Shown: piece by piece, positions 46,639-55,853 of the stretch | Layout of the letters: each line of letters opens with the position of its first letter | How positions within the stretch are numbered: the first letter of the stretch is position 1 | Assembly: GCF_024623785.1 (NCBI RefSeq) | Contig: NZ_JANKBZ010000012.1 | Span: 248,001 to 312,000, forward strand | From: Archangium lipolyticum | Lineage (GTDB): Bacteria > Myxococcota > Myxococcia > Myxococcales > Myxococcaceae | Length of the DNA stretch: 64,000 bases | Direction: 5' to 3' | Made by a program: the position numbers and the translations under genes | The notes under the pieces: generated by a model | The model's input: only the letters and a program-made list of their open reading frames with translations | The model's database searches: none | What the model was told of the DNA's origin: nothing

Positions 46639-49600
46639 ACGAGCCCTCCTCCTCCACGAGCCGCCGCTCGGTGATGCGGCACACGGGGCGGTAGCCGCAG
46701 CTCCCGCAGTCCTTGGGCCTCATGGCGAACTGCCCCGCCCTCACGGTGCGGATCAGGGCCTCCACGGCGTTGGCCAGGTTGGGCTTCGCCTCGGCGGCCA
46801 GCCGCTCCCGCACCTTGGGCTCGGTGGACAACAGCTCGTCCATCTCCACCGCGTCCTTCTCCAGCACCTCCGACAGGTGGATGACCTCGCCCGTCCTCAG
46901 CGAGAACCATGCCGCCTGGCGCGTCTGGAGGTGGCCGCTCGCCCGTGCCGCGTACAGGTACAGCGGGAGCTGGAAGTCCGAGTCGAGCAGCTTCTTCTTC
47001 AGCTCCGACCGGGAGAGCTTGCCGGACTTGTAGTCGATGACGCCCACCTCGCCGCCCGCCATGTCCAGCCGGTCGATGGTGCCCTCGAAGTGGATGACGT
47101 CCTCGTCCACCTGGAGCGTCACCTCGTTCCACCCCTCGGCGGGGTTGCGAGGCCCGAAGCGCAGCTCGAACTCCTTCGGCTCGAAGCGCTCGAAGGGCAG
47201 ACCCCGCCGCTCGTCCATGAGGATGCGGCGCACCATGTTCTTCGCCCGCTCGCGCGCCAGGCGCCACAGCGCGGGGTGTCCCACGTAGTGCCGCTCCTCG
47301 AAGTGCGCCCGCACCTCGTCGAGCACCGTGTCCAACAGCGCCTCCGGTATCTCGTCGAGCCCCCGGCCCAGCAGCTTGCGCTCCTTGAGCCGCTTGAAGA
47401 ACTCCTCCAGCACGCGGTGCCAGAAGACACCCTGCCCCCTGCGGTCGAACTCCTCGCCCGGCTGCTCCGGCTCGGGCACCTTCAGCCCGTAGGACAGGAA
47501 CCCCTGGAAGCCGCAGTTGCCGAAGCGCGCGAGCGCCGAGGCTGACAGCGGACGCTCGGGGCCGAAGCGGAACGCGTCCCGGACCGCCTCGCCCAGGGCC
47601 GGGTCATCCACCGCGCCGGTGTAGCGGCCGGCGCCCTTGCGCGTGTCACCGAAGAAGTGCAGGCGTTCGATCTCCACCTGCACCATCTCCTTCGACGAGG
47701 CGAGCCAGGGCGCGTCCGTGAAACGGCTCCTGAGCACGTTCCGGGCGGGATCCGGCGCGGAGACGCGCAGCTTCTCGAGCGCGAGCGACTCCAGCACCAC
47801 CCGCTGGCGCAGCTCCGGCTCCGTGAGCACCTCATCGAGCGGCACGATGGCCGGCAGCGAGCGCGCCTCCCACGTCGTCCCCGTCAGCCGCCGCACCTCC
47901 TCCAGAAAGGCCGAGGGCGCCTGCTCCTGGCCACCCGGGCCCTCCACGGAGAAGGACAGGCTCACCGTCTCCTCGGCGGCGGCCAGGACGCTGGCGAACA
48001 GGAGCCGGTCCTCGGTGAGGCGCCACGGCGCGCGGTCCTCGAACTCGCCGCCCGTGAGGCGGAAGACGTCCCGGCCCAGGTGCTTGTTGAGGGCGATGCG
48101 CTCGGCGTCACCCAGCAGCGGGTTGGGTGGCTCGCTCCCGGGGAAGCGGCCCTCGGCCATGCCTCCGAGGAAGACGTGGCCGAAGGAGCGCCCCTCCAGC
48201 TCGCGCACGTCCAGCACCTCCACGGCGGCCGTCGAGGGCCCGCGCGCGGGCAGATGCACGTCGCGCATCATGTCCTGCAACCAGCGGCCGAAGGTGCGCC
48301 GCCGCAACCGGGGGCCACCGCCCACCGCCGCGAGCGTCCGCTCCAGCTCTCGTACCCGCGCCACCAGCGCCAACCGGGCCGCGTCGTCCCGAGCCCTCGC
48401 GTCCAGCGCGAGCGCTCCCAGTCCCTCGTCCGCGGGCGCGTCCAGCGCGCCCTCCGAGTCCAGCAGCCCCAACCGGCCCACCACCTGCCACCAGGCGGCG
48501 AGCAGCTCCGAGGCCTTCCCCTGCTCCGGAATGCGGCGGCAGGACTCGAGCAGGAAGAGGCACCGCTCGCGCAGCACCCGGGCCTCGTGGGCGCGCCGCT
48601 GCTCCCTGGGGCGCACCTGGTTGGGCAGCGGCTCCAACCGCTTCGCCAGGGCCTCCAGGCGCAGGTCATACGCGCCCTTCCCGCGCGCCGCGCCCAGCCG
48701 GTCATCCCGGACGGCCGCGAGCGTGAGGAGCGTCGCCGGAGCCTCCGGGGCCCCCCGCGAGAGGATGGGCGCGTAGCGGCTGGACACCAGCTCCGCCACG
48801 CGCTCGGCGGGGAAACCGTCCTCCACCAGCAGCGGCAGGTCCAACGCCAGCCGCACCGGGCCGGCCAGGGCGAGCGGCTCGCCCCAGGGCAGGCGCACGG
48901 GCACGCCCAGCTCGGAGAAGGCATCCGCCACCCAGCGGGCCTCGGCCCCCAGGTCACGCCATGCCACGACGATGTTCCCGGGAGACACGCCCTCCGACAC
49001 CAGACGGCGCACGTCCCGGGCGATGAGCCGGGCCTCGTCCCGCGCCGTCCCCGCGCTCCACATGCGCAGGCCCTCCACCTCGCCCTGGAGCACGTCCTTG
49101 GGCGCCCGGGGGGAGAAGAGGTGCCGGCCGAGCTCCGCCATCGGGCGGGCCTCGAAGGTGACGTCCGCCTTGAAGAGGTCCACGTGCGGGAGCGCCTCGC
49201 CGCGGTTCTCGAAGGCGCGGAAGAGGGCCGCCAGGGCCGCGTCCGCCACCGGCGAGCCACCCACCGGAGTCTCCACGCGCAGGGTCACCCGCCGCGCGTC
49301 GCAGGCCGCCGCCAGGGCCATCAGCAGCTCCAGCTTCGAGGGCCGGACGTCGTAGATGCCGTGCAGCACCAGGGTGCCCACGTCGTCCCAGGCGGCGGGC
49401 CAGTCGTTGCGCTCCAGGGCCTCGCGAGCCCCGCGCACCACGTGCTCGCGGTCGGCCAGGGCCAGCTCGGCCATCTTCTGCTCGTAGGCGTGGTGCAGGA
49501 GGGCGAGCGTCCGGACGCGGTTGCGCCGCTCGGGAGGGAGCACCTCCAGGGCATCCTGCAGCTCGCGCGGGGAGAGCCGGCCGGCCTCAAGGTCCAGCAG

Positions 49601-49882
49601 CACCTCCAGGGCGGCGCGGGCGAAGGCGGGCTCGTGGACGAAGTCGCCAAAGGGGGTGGAGCCCAGTCCCTGGGCGAGCGAGGCCACCACGGTGCGAGCG
49701 GCGACGGGCGAGCACGGGCGCCGGCCCAGCTCGCGCGCTCCACCCAGTGCCTCCAGGAAGCCGTCCCAGGTGAGGAAGGCATCCCCCCGGACGATGCCGG
49801 AGGAGCCCCGAGCCGCGCGCAAGGCGGCCTGCCGGCGGCCGGCATCGGGGAAGACCTGAAGGGTACGACGAGGAGAGGACAT
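46631..49882 (-). CDS. addB: AddB-type nuclease of a recombination complex
   Basis: This 1083-aa partner of AddA has a large helicase-like but ATPase-dead N-terminal part (no Walker A is visible near FPDAGRRQAALRAARG) and a C-terminal PD-(D/E)XK nuclease domain. The nuclease motifs are intact: FEGTIDRLD, VIDYKSGK and QLPLYLYAAR. A [4Fe-4S]-type set is present: one cysteine before the domain (FGNCGFQGF) and CGSCGYRPVC at the end. The role is processing of DNA ends together with AddA. Upstream is a divergent PAP2 gene, 40 bp away. Confidence 0.9.
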   Translation of the reverse strand: MSSPRRTLQVFPDAGRRQAALRAARGSSGIVRGDAFLTWDGFLEALGGARELGRRPCSPVAARTVVASLAQGLGSTPFGDFVHEPAFARAALEVLLDLEAGRLSPRELQDALEVLPPERRNRVRTLALLHHAYEQKMAELALADREHVVRGAREALERNDWPAAWDDVGTLVLHGIYDVRPSKLELLMALAAACDARRVTLRVETPVGGSPVADAALAALFRAFENRGEALPHVDLFKADVTFEARPMAELGRHLFSPRAPKDVLQGEVEGLRMWSAGTARDEARLIARDVRRLVSEGVSPGNIVVAWRDLGAEARWVADAFSELGVPVRLPWGEPLALAGPVRLALDLPLLVEDGFPAERVAELVSSRYAPILSRGAPEAPATLLTLAAVRDDRLGAARGKGAYDLRLEALAKRLEPLPNQVRPREQRRAHEARVLRERCLFLLESCRRIPEQGKASELLAAWWQVVGRLGLLDSEGALDAPADEGLGALALDARARDDAARLALVARVRELERTLAAVGGGPRLRRRTFGRWLQDMMRDVHLPARGPSTAAVEVLDVRELEGRSFGHVFLGGMAEGRFPGSEPPNPLLGDAERIALNKHLGRDVFRLTGGEFEDRAPWRLTEDRLLFASVLAAAEETVSLSFSVEGPGGQEQAPSAFLEEVRRLTGTTWEARSLPAIVPLDEVLTEPELRQRVVLESLALEKLRVSAPDPARNVLRSRFTDAPWLASSKEMVQVEIERLHFFGDTRKGAGRYTGAVDDPALGEAVRDAFRFGPERPLSASALARFGNCGFQGFLSYGLKVPEPEQPGEEFDRRGQGVFWHRVLEEFFKRLKERKLLGRGLDEIPEALLDTVLDEVRAHFEERHYVGHPALWRLARERAKNMVRRILMDERRGLPFERFEPKEFELRFGPRNPAEGWNEVTLQVDEDVIHFEGTIDRLDMAGGEVGVIDYKSGKLSRSELKKKLLDSDFQLPLYLYAARASGHLQTRQAAWFSLRTGEVIHLSEVLEKDAVEMDELLSTEPKVRERLAAEAKPNLANAVEALIRTVRAGQFAMRPKDCGSCGYRPVCRITERRLVEEEGSYE

Positions 49883-49922
49883 ACGGAGTGGGGGATTCTA
49901 GAACGGAGCGAGGGGCGCATTT

Positions 49923-50834
49923 ATGCTCGCCTCCGTGCCAACTTCCCTCTGTTTTCTAGCGCTTGCTTCCCTGGTTGCTTCCACCCCCGTCCCGGCCGGA
50001 GCCCTGCCTGGCGCCCAGCAGGCCGCGGATGCCCCGACGATTCACGCGCTCGAGTTCAACTGGACGCGTGAGGCGCTCATCACCGGAGTCGGAGGGGCGC
50101 TGTGGATCGGCAGTGAGGCCATCCTCAAGAAGCAGATCGACCTGAGCCGGTGCAGCTGGTGCGACCGCTCGGCGGACGGCACGGACACCCTCAACGCGGT
50201 GGACCGGTGGGGCCGGGGAATCGGGGCGAAGACCGCCGAGGGCCGCGCGCTCTGGGATGACGTGAGCGACGTCGCGGACTTCGGCGTGCTGCCCGTGGGA
50301 GTGCTCGGGGCGCAGTACCTGCTGGGCCGGGGCAGCGGGGCGCCCACGCGTTACTTCGCGGAGGACGCCACCATCATCGTGGAGACGGCGGTGGTGGCCG
50401 CGGTCGTGAACCAGGCGGTGAAGTTCTCGGTGCGCCGCGAGCGCCCCTTCGTGCACGTGCTGCCCGAGGAGGAAAAAGGGAAGACCGAGCACCCCACCGA
50501 CAACAACCTCTCCTTCTACAGCGGGCATACCAGCATGGCCTTCTCGCTCGTGACGGCGGCGGGCACGGTGTCCGAGCTGCGGGGCTACAAGAACCGCTGG
50601 CTCATCTGGGCGGTGGGCCTGCCGGCGGCGGCCTCGGTGGGGCTGCTGCGCATGGGCGCGGACAAGCACTACCTCACGGACGTGCTGGTGGGAGCGGCGG
50701 CGGGCTCGCTCTTCGGCGTGGGCGTGCCCCTGCTGCTGCACGGGCGCAAGGAGCAGACACAGTCGAAGGCCACGGACCTGTCGATGAACGTGTCGGGCAA
50801 CCTCGGCGGCGTGATGCTGTCCGGGCGGTTCTGA
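49923..50834 (+). CDS. PAP2-superfamily phosphatase
   Basis: This 303-aa exported or membrane protein has an N-terminal signal-like segment and the PAP2 acid phosphatase signature in three parts: KFSVRRERPF, FYSGHTSMAFS (catalytic His) and GADKHYLTDVLVGAAAG. PAP2 enzymes dephosphorylate lipids such as phosphatidate or undecaprenyl pyrophosphate; the substrate cannot be told from sequence. The pair of cysteines in CSWCD near residue 75 may form a disulfide. It stands alone, divergent from addB. Confidence 0.9.
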   Translation: MLASVPTSLCFLALASLVASTPVPAGALPGAQQAADAPTIHALEFNWTREALITGVGGALWIGSEAILKKQIDLSRCSWCDRSADGTDTLNAVDRWGRGIGAKTAEGRALWDDVSDVADFGVLPVGVLGAQYLLGRGSGAPTRYFAEDATIIVETAVVAAVVNQAVKFSVRRERPFVHVLPEEEKGKTEHPTDNNLSFYSGHTSMAFSLVTAAGTVSELRGYKNRWLIWAVGLPAAASVGLLRMGADKHYLTDVLVGAAAGSLFGVGVPLLLHGRKEQTQSKATDLSMNVSGNLGGVMLSGRF

Positions 50835-50848
50835 GGCCGAAGGGTGAT

Positions 50849-52180
50849 TCATGTCGTGGGCGGCCGTCCTCGAGCGTCCATGAAGCGCTCGATGACCTGC
50901 GCCGCCCCCGTCTTCTCCTCGGCCTCGAGGAAGCGCACGCGCATGGCCTCCGTGGCCGCTTTGTAGCCCGGCGTCCCCAGCACCGTGTCCACCAGATGGG
51001 CGAGCCGTGAGGGCGTCACGCGTCGCGGCTCCAGGCGCACACCGAGCCCGTGGTGGACGACCCGCGAGGAGATGCCGGGCTGATCATGCTGGAGCGGCAA
51101 CACCACCATGGGCACCCCCGCGTGGATGCACTCCTTGACGCTGTTGAAGCCGCCATGGGTGACCATCACCGAAGCGCGGCGCAGCAGGCGGAGTTGGGGG
51201 GCGTGAGGCACGGCGATCACGTTGGCGGGCAGCGGGCCGAGCTCCTCCGGAGTGAGCGCGCCGCCCAACGAGAGCACCAGTTGCCAGCCGGGGCGCTGGG
51301 CGGCGGCGGCCACGGCGGCGCGCAGCAGGGGGGCCGCCTTCCTCGTCGTGCTGGCGAGGGTCCCCAGGGAGAAGAAGACGAGCGGCCGGGAGGCCTCGAG
51401 CCGCTCCCAGGGGAAGTCCGGCTCCTGGCGCTCGTAGTCGATGCAGGGCTCCACGTACAGGTACTCACCGCGGGTGCGGGGGACGGCCAGCTCGGCGAAT
51501 TCCTGGGGGCAGAGCACCAACTCTGGCAGCCGCGCGCAGATGTTCTCTCCGCTGAAGTCCAGCGCCTCGAGCGGGTAGCCGTGCTTGCGGGCCAGCGTGT
51601 GGAGGTAGCGGACCTTGGGCACTTCCAGCCACCGCTCCAGGGGCGTGAACCCGCCGACGCGCAGCCAGGTGAGCGCGATGCGGGCCCGGCTCACGGCTCC
51701 GCCATCCGGGAGAAGCGGCGAGGAGAGCGGCGGCAATCCCGGCTCACGCCGAAGGGGCAGCGTGGTGTTCAGCAGCAGTGTCGGGATGTGATGACCCCAG
51801 GCCACCAGCGGGGGCTCCTGCATCAGCACGTCGCAGATGAGCAGATCGGCGCGTGCCCGCGCGAAGGGCCGGTCGAACTCGCCCTCCAGGATGCATTTCT
51901 GGGCCGCTTCGTACCGGCGGTCCAGCGAGTGCTCTTCCCGCCGGCGCCCCCACCCCCTCAGCCGGGAAAGCCGTGCGCGCATCTCGTCGCGGAACCCCAC
52001 CGGAAAGAGCTCCTCGAAGATGGGGGCGAATTCGAACCCTTCGCGACGGACGAGCTCTCCAATATCCGGGATGCCGCAGTAGAGGACGCGATGCCCCCGG
52101 ACCTGCAGGGTGCGGGCGATTCTCAGACTCGGGTTGATGTGCCCGCGTTCGGGTCTGACGGTGAAGAGGATGGTGGCCAT
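50849..52180 (-). CDS. MGT-type glycosyltransferase (GT1)
   Basis: This 443-aa GT-B enzyme belongs to the UDP-glycosyltransferase/MGT family. It starts MATILFTVRPERGHINPSLRIA with the acceptor-site His and shows the donor-binding signature VPHAPQLRLLRRASVMVTHGGFNSVKECIHAGVPMVVLP with the closing DQ. Family members attach sugars to small hydrophobic molecules such as macrolides, carotenoids or lipids. It is divergent from a second glycosyltransferase-like gene (107-bp gap), which suggests a shared glycosylation task. No acceptor gene cluster is visible here. Confidence 0.9.
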   Translation of the reverse strand: MATILFTVRPERGHINPSLRIARTLQVRGHRVLYCGIPDIGELVRREGFEFAPIFEELFPVGFRDEMRARLSRLRGWGRRREEHSLDRRYEAAQKCILEGEFDRPFARARADLLICDVLMQEPPLVAWGHHIPTLLLNTTLPLRREPGLPPLSSPLLPDGGAVSRARIALTWLRVGGFTPLERWLEVPKVRYLHTLARKHGYPLEALDFSGENICARLPELVLCPQEFAELAVPRTRGEYLYVEPCIDYERQEPDFPWERLEASRPLVFFSLGTLASTTRKAAPLLRAAVAAAAQRPGWQLVLSLGGALTPEELGPLPANVIAVPHAPQLRLLRRASVMVTHGGFNSVKECIHAGVPMVVLPLQHDQPGISSRVVHHGLGVRLEPRRVTPSRLAHLVDTVLGTPGYKAATEAMRVRFLEAEEKTGAAQVIERFMDARGRPPTT

Positions 52181-52286
52181 GGGACGCGGGCCGCGCGGAG
52201 GAGGTCACCCTGGCGAGTCTGTTCTTTTCCCGGGGCCAACTGTGTCACTCTAGGAGTCAGGACGCCGTACCGCAAATGAGTTCTCC

Positions 52287-53708
52287 ATGCCCGCACATGC
52301 CCAGCTTTTCTTCGAGGCGGAACCCTATGCAGGGGCCTCCGGTGCCATCAACGCGTGCCTGGCCGAGGCGCTGTCCTCCTTCGGTTATGAGCTCTCCGCG
52401 CAATACCGCTCCCGCCTGGGACGCAACGACGAAGACACTCCGCTGGCCACCGCGGAGCGCTTGAACCGGCTGCTGGTGGAGCCCACCGCGGATCTCGCCA
52501 TCTTCTGTGACCAGGGCCTCTCCATCCGTCGGCCGAGCCGGCAGCTCGCGCGCAAGACGCTCGTGCTCTTCCATGGCCTCCATGGCTCACCGTCCACCTG
52601 GTTGGCCAACCCGGAGATCGACGGCTACTGCGCGCTGTCCCCGTACATCCGCGACGTGCTCCGCTCGCTGCTGACGCTGCCAGACTGGAGCCAGCGCCGG
52701 TGCATGGATCCGGGGGCCTTCCACCGGGTGGACTACCTCGTTCCACCGCTGCCCTGTGTGGAATGTCCCGACGGCCATCCGCTCATCGGGGGAGAGGATC
52801 TGCCGGCCCACGTGCTGCGGGCGATGGAGGCGGGAGATGTGATTGGCCACGCCATCCAGCGGGGGAAGGCGGACTGGGAAGCCGTCTTCCACATCATCCT
52901 CCAACTGCAAATGCTGGCGCGCGAGTCAGGAGATCGCCGACCTTGGCGCCTGGTGATTCACGAGCAGGACTTCGCCCACCTCGAGTACTCGTTCCTGCGG
53001 GGCTTCCCCATGGACGTGTCGGCCGCGAAGGCCGCGCTCGATGCGCTGGAGCTGCGGCTCGAGGACGTGCTGCTGCCCGTGCCGCAGCTCAAGCAGCGGG
53101 AGCTCTTCAAGCTGTTCCGGGCCGCGCGCTTTGGCCTCTCCTACAACGTGGTGCCGGAGCCCTTCGGGTTCTACGTGCTCGAGTCTGTATTCAATGGCTG
53201 CCCGGTCTACACCAATGGGGTGGGCAACAACCGCCGCAACCTGCCACCGGGTCACGGAATCTTCGTCCAGGAGAGCGCCGAGATGTTGTCCGACGCGGCG
53301 GCTGGCTACGCGCCAGTGGCTCGCCGCATCTTCGAGGATGTTCAACGGCCCGTGAGGGTGAAGGAGGCCTGCCAGCAAGGGCGGGAGTACATCCTCCGGA
53401 CGTTCCGCCGGGAGGCCTTCGCCGAAAGCCTTCGTCAGACGCTGAAGCGGGTGGAGTCAGCGCCGCCGCCGCCCCCGGCCTGGGAGTCCCTGCGCTTCCA
53501 GATGGGGCCGCTGGTGCGCGGATTGGACAAGGAGACAGGGCAGGTGCTCTCGGATTTCGCCCACACGAAGCTGGGCGCTTCCGAGCTCGGGTTGGTGACG
53601 CAGGTGGTCGGCCGCGTGGTAGGCGAGGTGGAGCCGGGGCTGCGGGGCCAGGAGGACACGCTTCAGGCCCTGTTCTCCCGAGGCATCCTGACGTTGCATG
53701 ACGTCTAG
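52287..53708 (+). CDS. GT4-like glycosyltransferase with C-terminal extension
   Basis: This 473-aa protein resembles GT-B glycosyltransferases. The N-terminal half has EAEPYAGASGAINACLAEAL and LVLFHGLHGSPSTWL; the C-terminal half has the EPFGFYVLESVFNGCPVYT motif (E-x7-E type) of family 4. The last about 75 residues after a Pro-rich linker (PPPPPAW) form an extra small helical domain (RGLDKETGQVLSDF ... QEDTLQALFSRGILTLHD) whose spacing recalls PqqD-like or winged-helix modules; this is only an impression. Substrate unknown. It ends in a 4-bp overlap with the convergent TetR gene. Confidence 0.72.
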   Translation: MPAHAQLFFEAEPYAGASGAINACLAEALSSFGYELSAQYRSRLGRNDEDTPLATAERLNRLLVEPTADLAIFCDQGLSIRRPSRQLARKTLVLFHGLHGSPSTWLANPEIDGYCALSPYIRDVLRSLLTLPDWSQRRCMDPGAFHRVDYLVPPLPCVECPDGHPLIGGEDLPAHVLRAMEAGDVIGHAIQRGKADWEAVFHIILQLQMLARESGDRRPWRLVIHEQDFAHLEYSFLRGFPMDVSAAKAALDALELRLEDVLLPVPQLKQRELFKLFRAARFGLSYNVVPEPFGFYVLESVFNGCPVYTNGVGNNRRNLPPGHGIFVQESAEMLSDAAAGYAPVARRIFEDVQRPVRVKEACQQGREYILRTFRREAFAESLRQTLKRVESAPPPPPAWESLRFQMGPLVRGLDKETGQVLSDFAHTKLGASELGLVTQVVGRVVGEVEPGLRGQEDTLQALFSRGILTLHDV

Positions 53709-54478
53709 CGCTGGCCCCGGGTGCGTGCCTGGATGAACACCTCGAGCCCATCCAGGACGCGCTGCAAACCGAACTCGAAGGCGTGTGCGGGGTGGGTCGC
53801 GGCCCCGTACTCCGCCCCCGCCGCCGACCCCACCCGGGCCGCGGTGGGGTAGCGCTGGGGATCCAGGACCTTCTCCAACAGCGGAGCGTGCGCCGCCCAC
53901 CACTGCTCGTCGCTCATGCCGGTGTGCCGCTCGGCCTGCGCGGCCTCCACCGAGCGGCGCGCCGCCCCCTCGACGTGCCCCGCCACCAGGCTCACCACCG
54001 AGTCCATCTCCACGTCGGTGAGGCCAATCCCGTCCACCGCGCGCAGCTCGTGGTCATACCGGGCGATGAGGTTCGGCCCCATCACCGGCCGGCTCTTCGC
54101 GATGTGCAGCATCCACGGATGCCGGTGGTAGAGCGCCCAGTTCTCCCGGGCGATCCGCTCCAGCCGCGCCCGCCAGCCCCCGGACACGTCCTCGCTCCGG
54201 GGTAGCTCGCCGTAGGCCCGGTCCAGCATGACGTCGATCAGCTCCGCCTTGCTCGGCACGTAGGTGTACAGCGACATGGGAGCCACCTTCAGCGCGTCCG
54301 CCACCCGCCGCATGGACAGCGCCCCCAGCCCCTCCGCGTCCGCCAGCGCGATCGCCTCCTGGACGATCCGTTCCACCGTCAACCGGGGCTTGGGCCCCCG
54401 CTTCCCACGCTCCTGGAGCCCCCACAGCAACTCGATGCTCCGCTGGGGGTCCCCACTGCCGCTGTACTCGGTCGTCAC
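53705..54478 (-). CDS. TetR-family repressor 1
   Basis: This 257-aa regulator has a TetR helix-turn-helix near the N-terminus (IVQEAIALADAEGLGALSMRRVADALKVAPMSLYTYVPSKAEL) and a TetR_C-like ligand domain with WALYHRHPWMLHIAKSRPVMGPN and FGLQRVLDGLEVFI. GTG at 54478 is the probable start; a longer frame begins at 54514 inside operator site 1. It faces the epoxide hydrolase gene, and two 15-bp palindromes lie between them, so it very likely represses both. Ligand unknown, perhaps an epoxide or related toxin. Confidence 0.9.
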   Translation of the reverse strand: MTTEYSGSGDPQRSIELLWGLQERGKRGPKPRLTVERIVQEAIALADAEGLGALSMRRVADALKVAPMSLYTYVPSKAELIDVMLDRAYGELPRSEDVSGGWRARLERIARENWALYHRHPWMLHIAKSRPVMGPNLIARYDHELRAVDGIGLTDVEMDSVVSLVAGHVEGAARRSVEAAQAERHTGMSDEQWWAAHAPLLEKVLDPQRYPTAARVGSAAGAEYGAATHPAHAFEFGLQRVLDGLEVFIQARTRGQR

Positions 54479-54506
54479 CCCGTCATTCTTCCCACAAGCG
54501 GAAATA

Positions 54507-54521
54507 CTGTACACCGTACGG
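54507..54521. promoter_or_regulatory. TetR operator site 1a
   Basis: The 15-bp site CTGTACACCGTACGG is an imperfect palindrome that matches site 1b in 13 of 15 positions. It lies close to the TetR 1 start. Confidence 0.75.
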
Positions 54522-54539
54522 CATTATGAGATAGAGAGT

Positions 54540-54554
54540 CCGTACACTGTACGG
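54540..54554. promoter_or_regulatory. TetR operator site 1b
   Basis: CCGTACACTGTACGG is a perfect palindrome (7 + 1 + 7). Its centre is 33 bp from site 1a, about three helical turns. It ends just before the ribosome site (GGAGGAG) of the epoxide hydrolase gene. Overlapping CATTAT/CATAAT -10-like boxes for both strands lie between the two sites. Confidence 0.8.
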
Positions 54555-54568
54555 AGTGGAGGAGCCGC

Positions 54569-55753
54569 ATGCGTTCGACCCTGGAAGAGAGCCGTGAGAT
54601 CCGCCCCTTTCGCATCGACATTCCCCAAGCGGAGCTGGACGAGCTGCGCGAGCGGCTGGGCCGCACCCGCTGGCCGGACGAACTGCCCGGGGCCGGTTGG
54701 CGCCATGGCGCGTCCCTGGGCTACCTGAAGGAGCTGGCCGCGTACTGGCGCACCACCTACGACTGGCGAGCCCACGAGGCCACACTCAACAGTCACCCTC
54801 AGTTCATCACCCGCATCGAGGGGCAGGACATCCACTTCCTGCACGTGCGCTCGCCCGAGCCCCACGCGCTGCCGCTGATCCTCACCCACGGCTGGCCCAG
54901 CTCGATCGTGGAGTACCTCGACGTCATCGGCCCGCTCACGAACCCCCGTGCCCACGGTGGAGACCCCGCCGACGCCTTCCACCTGGTCATCCCCTCGCTT
55001 CCGGGCTACGGGTTCTCCGGACCCACGCACGAGGCGGGCTGGGGCTCGCGTCGCATCGCCCGGGCCTGGGCCGAGCTGATGCAGCGGCTCGGCTACACAC
55101 GCTACGGCGCCCAGGGCGGCGACTGGGGCACGTGGATCTCCCGCGAGCTCGGCCTGCTCGTGCCCGACCGGGTCGTGGGCGTGCACACCAATGGACTCAT
55201 CACCTTCCCGGTGGGAGCGCCCGGCGAGATGGAGGGTCTGAGCGACGCCGATCAGGCCCGCCTAGCCTTCGCGGACCACTACCAACGTGAGTTGTATGGC
55301 TACAAGAAGATCCAATCCACGAGGCCCCAGACCCTGGCCTACGGTCTGACGGACTCCCCCGTGGGCCAGCTGGCATGGATCATCGGGGTGTTCAAGGAAT
55401 GGACCGACTGCACCCACTCACCCGAGGACGCCATCAGCCGGGACCGCCTGCTCACCAACGTCATGGTGTATTGGCTCACCCAGACGGCCCCCTCCTCGTC
55501 CCGTTCCTTCGTCGAGACCCCGGACACCCCCGAGGATGCGGATCTCGCGGAGGACGTGAAGCCGACGCCGGTGCCCACCGGCGTGGCGCTCTTCCCCCGT
55601 GACGTCTTGCGGCCCATCCGCCGCTTCGCGGACCGCGACCATACGAACATCATTCATTGGAAGGAGTTCGACCGCGGCGGCACCTTCGCCGCCCTGGAGG
55701 AGCCCGACCTCTTCATCGGCGACGTGCGGGAGTTCTTCCGTCGCGTGCGCTGA
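54569..55753 (+). CDS. Epoxide hydrolase (EHN-type alpha/beta hydrolase)
   Basis: This 394-aa enzyme opens epoxides to diols. It has the N-terminal EHN domain ([28 protein letters not shown]), typical of microsomal/juvenile-hormone-type epoxide hydrolases, then the alpha/beta hydrolase core with the oxyanion HGWPSS, the nucleophile in [11 protein letters not shown] (Asp), and a late [19 protein letters not shown] that holds the catalytic His region (NIIHW nearby). No signal peptide. Transcription is divergent from TetR 1, whose operators cover its promoter. Natural substrate unknown; detoxification or secondary metabolism is possible. Confidence 0.93.
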   Translation: MRSTLEESREIRPFRIDIPQAELDELRERLGRTRWPDELPGAGWRHGASLGYLKELAAYWRTTYDWRAHEATLNSHPQFITRIEGQDIHFLHVRSPEPHALPLILTHGWPSSIVEYLDVIGPLTNPRAHGGDPADAFHLVIPSLPGYGFSGPTHEAGWGSRRIARAWAELMQRLGYTRYGAQGGDWGTWISRELGLLVPDRVVGVHTNGLITFPVGAPGEMEGLSDADQARLAFADHYQRELYGYKKIQSTRPQTLAYGLTDSPVGQLAWIIGVFKEWTDCTHSPEDAISRDRLLTNVMVYWLTQTAPSSSRSFVETPDTPEDADLAEDVKPTPVPTGVALFPRDVLRPIRRFADRDHTNIIHWKEFDRGGTFAALEEPDLFIGDVREFFRRVR

Positions 55754-55853
55754 CTCGTGACACGGCTCACGACAGCCTCATGACCGTGCAACGCATCTCC
55801 TCCCCTCGACTTCGCGGATGGACGGTATGCCACGACGCCCCTATGTTGGGTGC

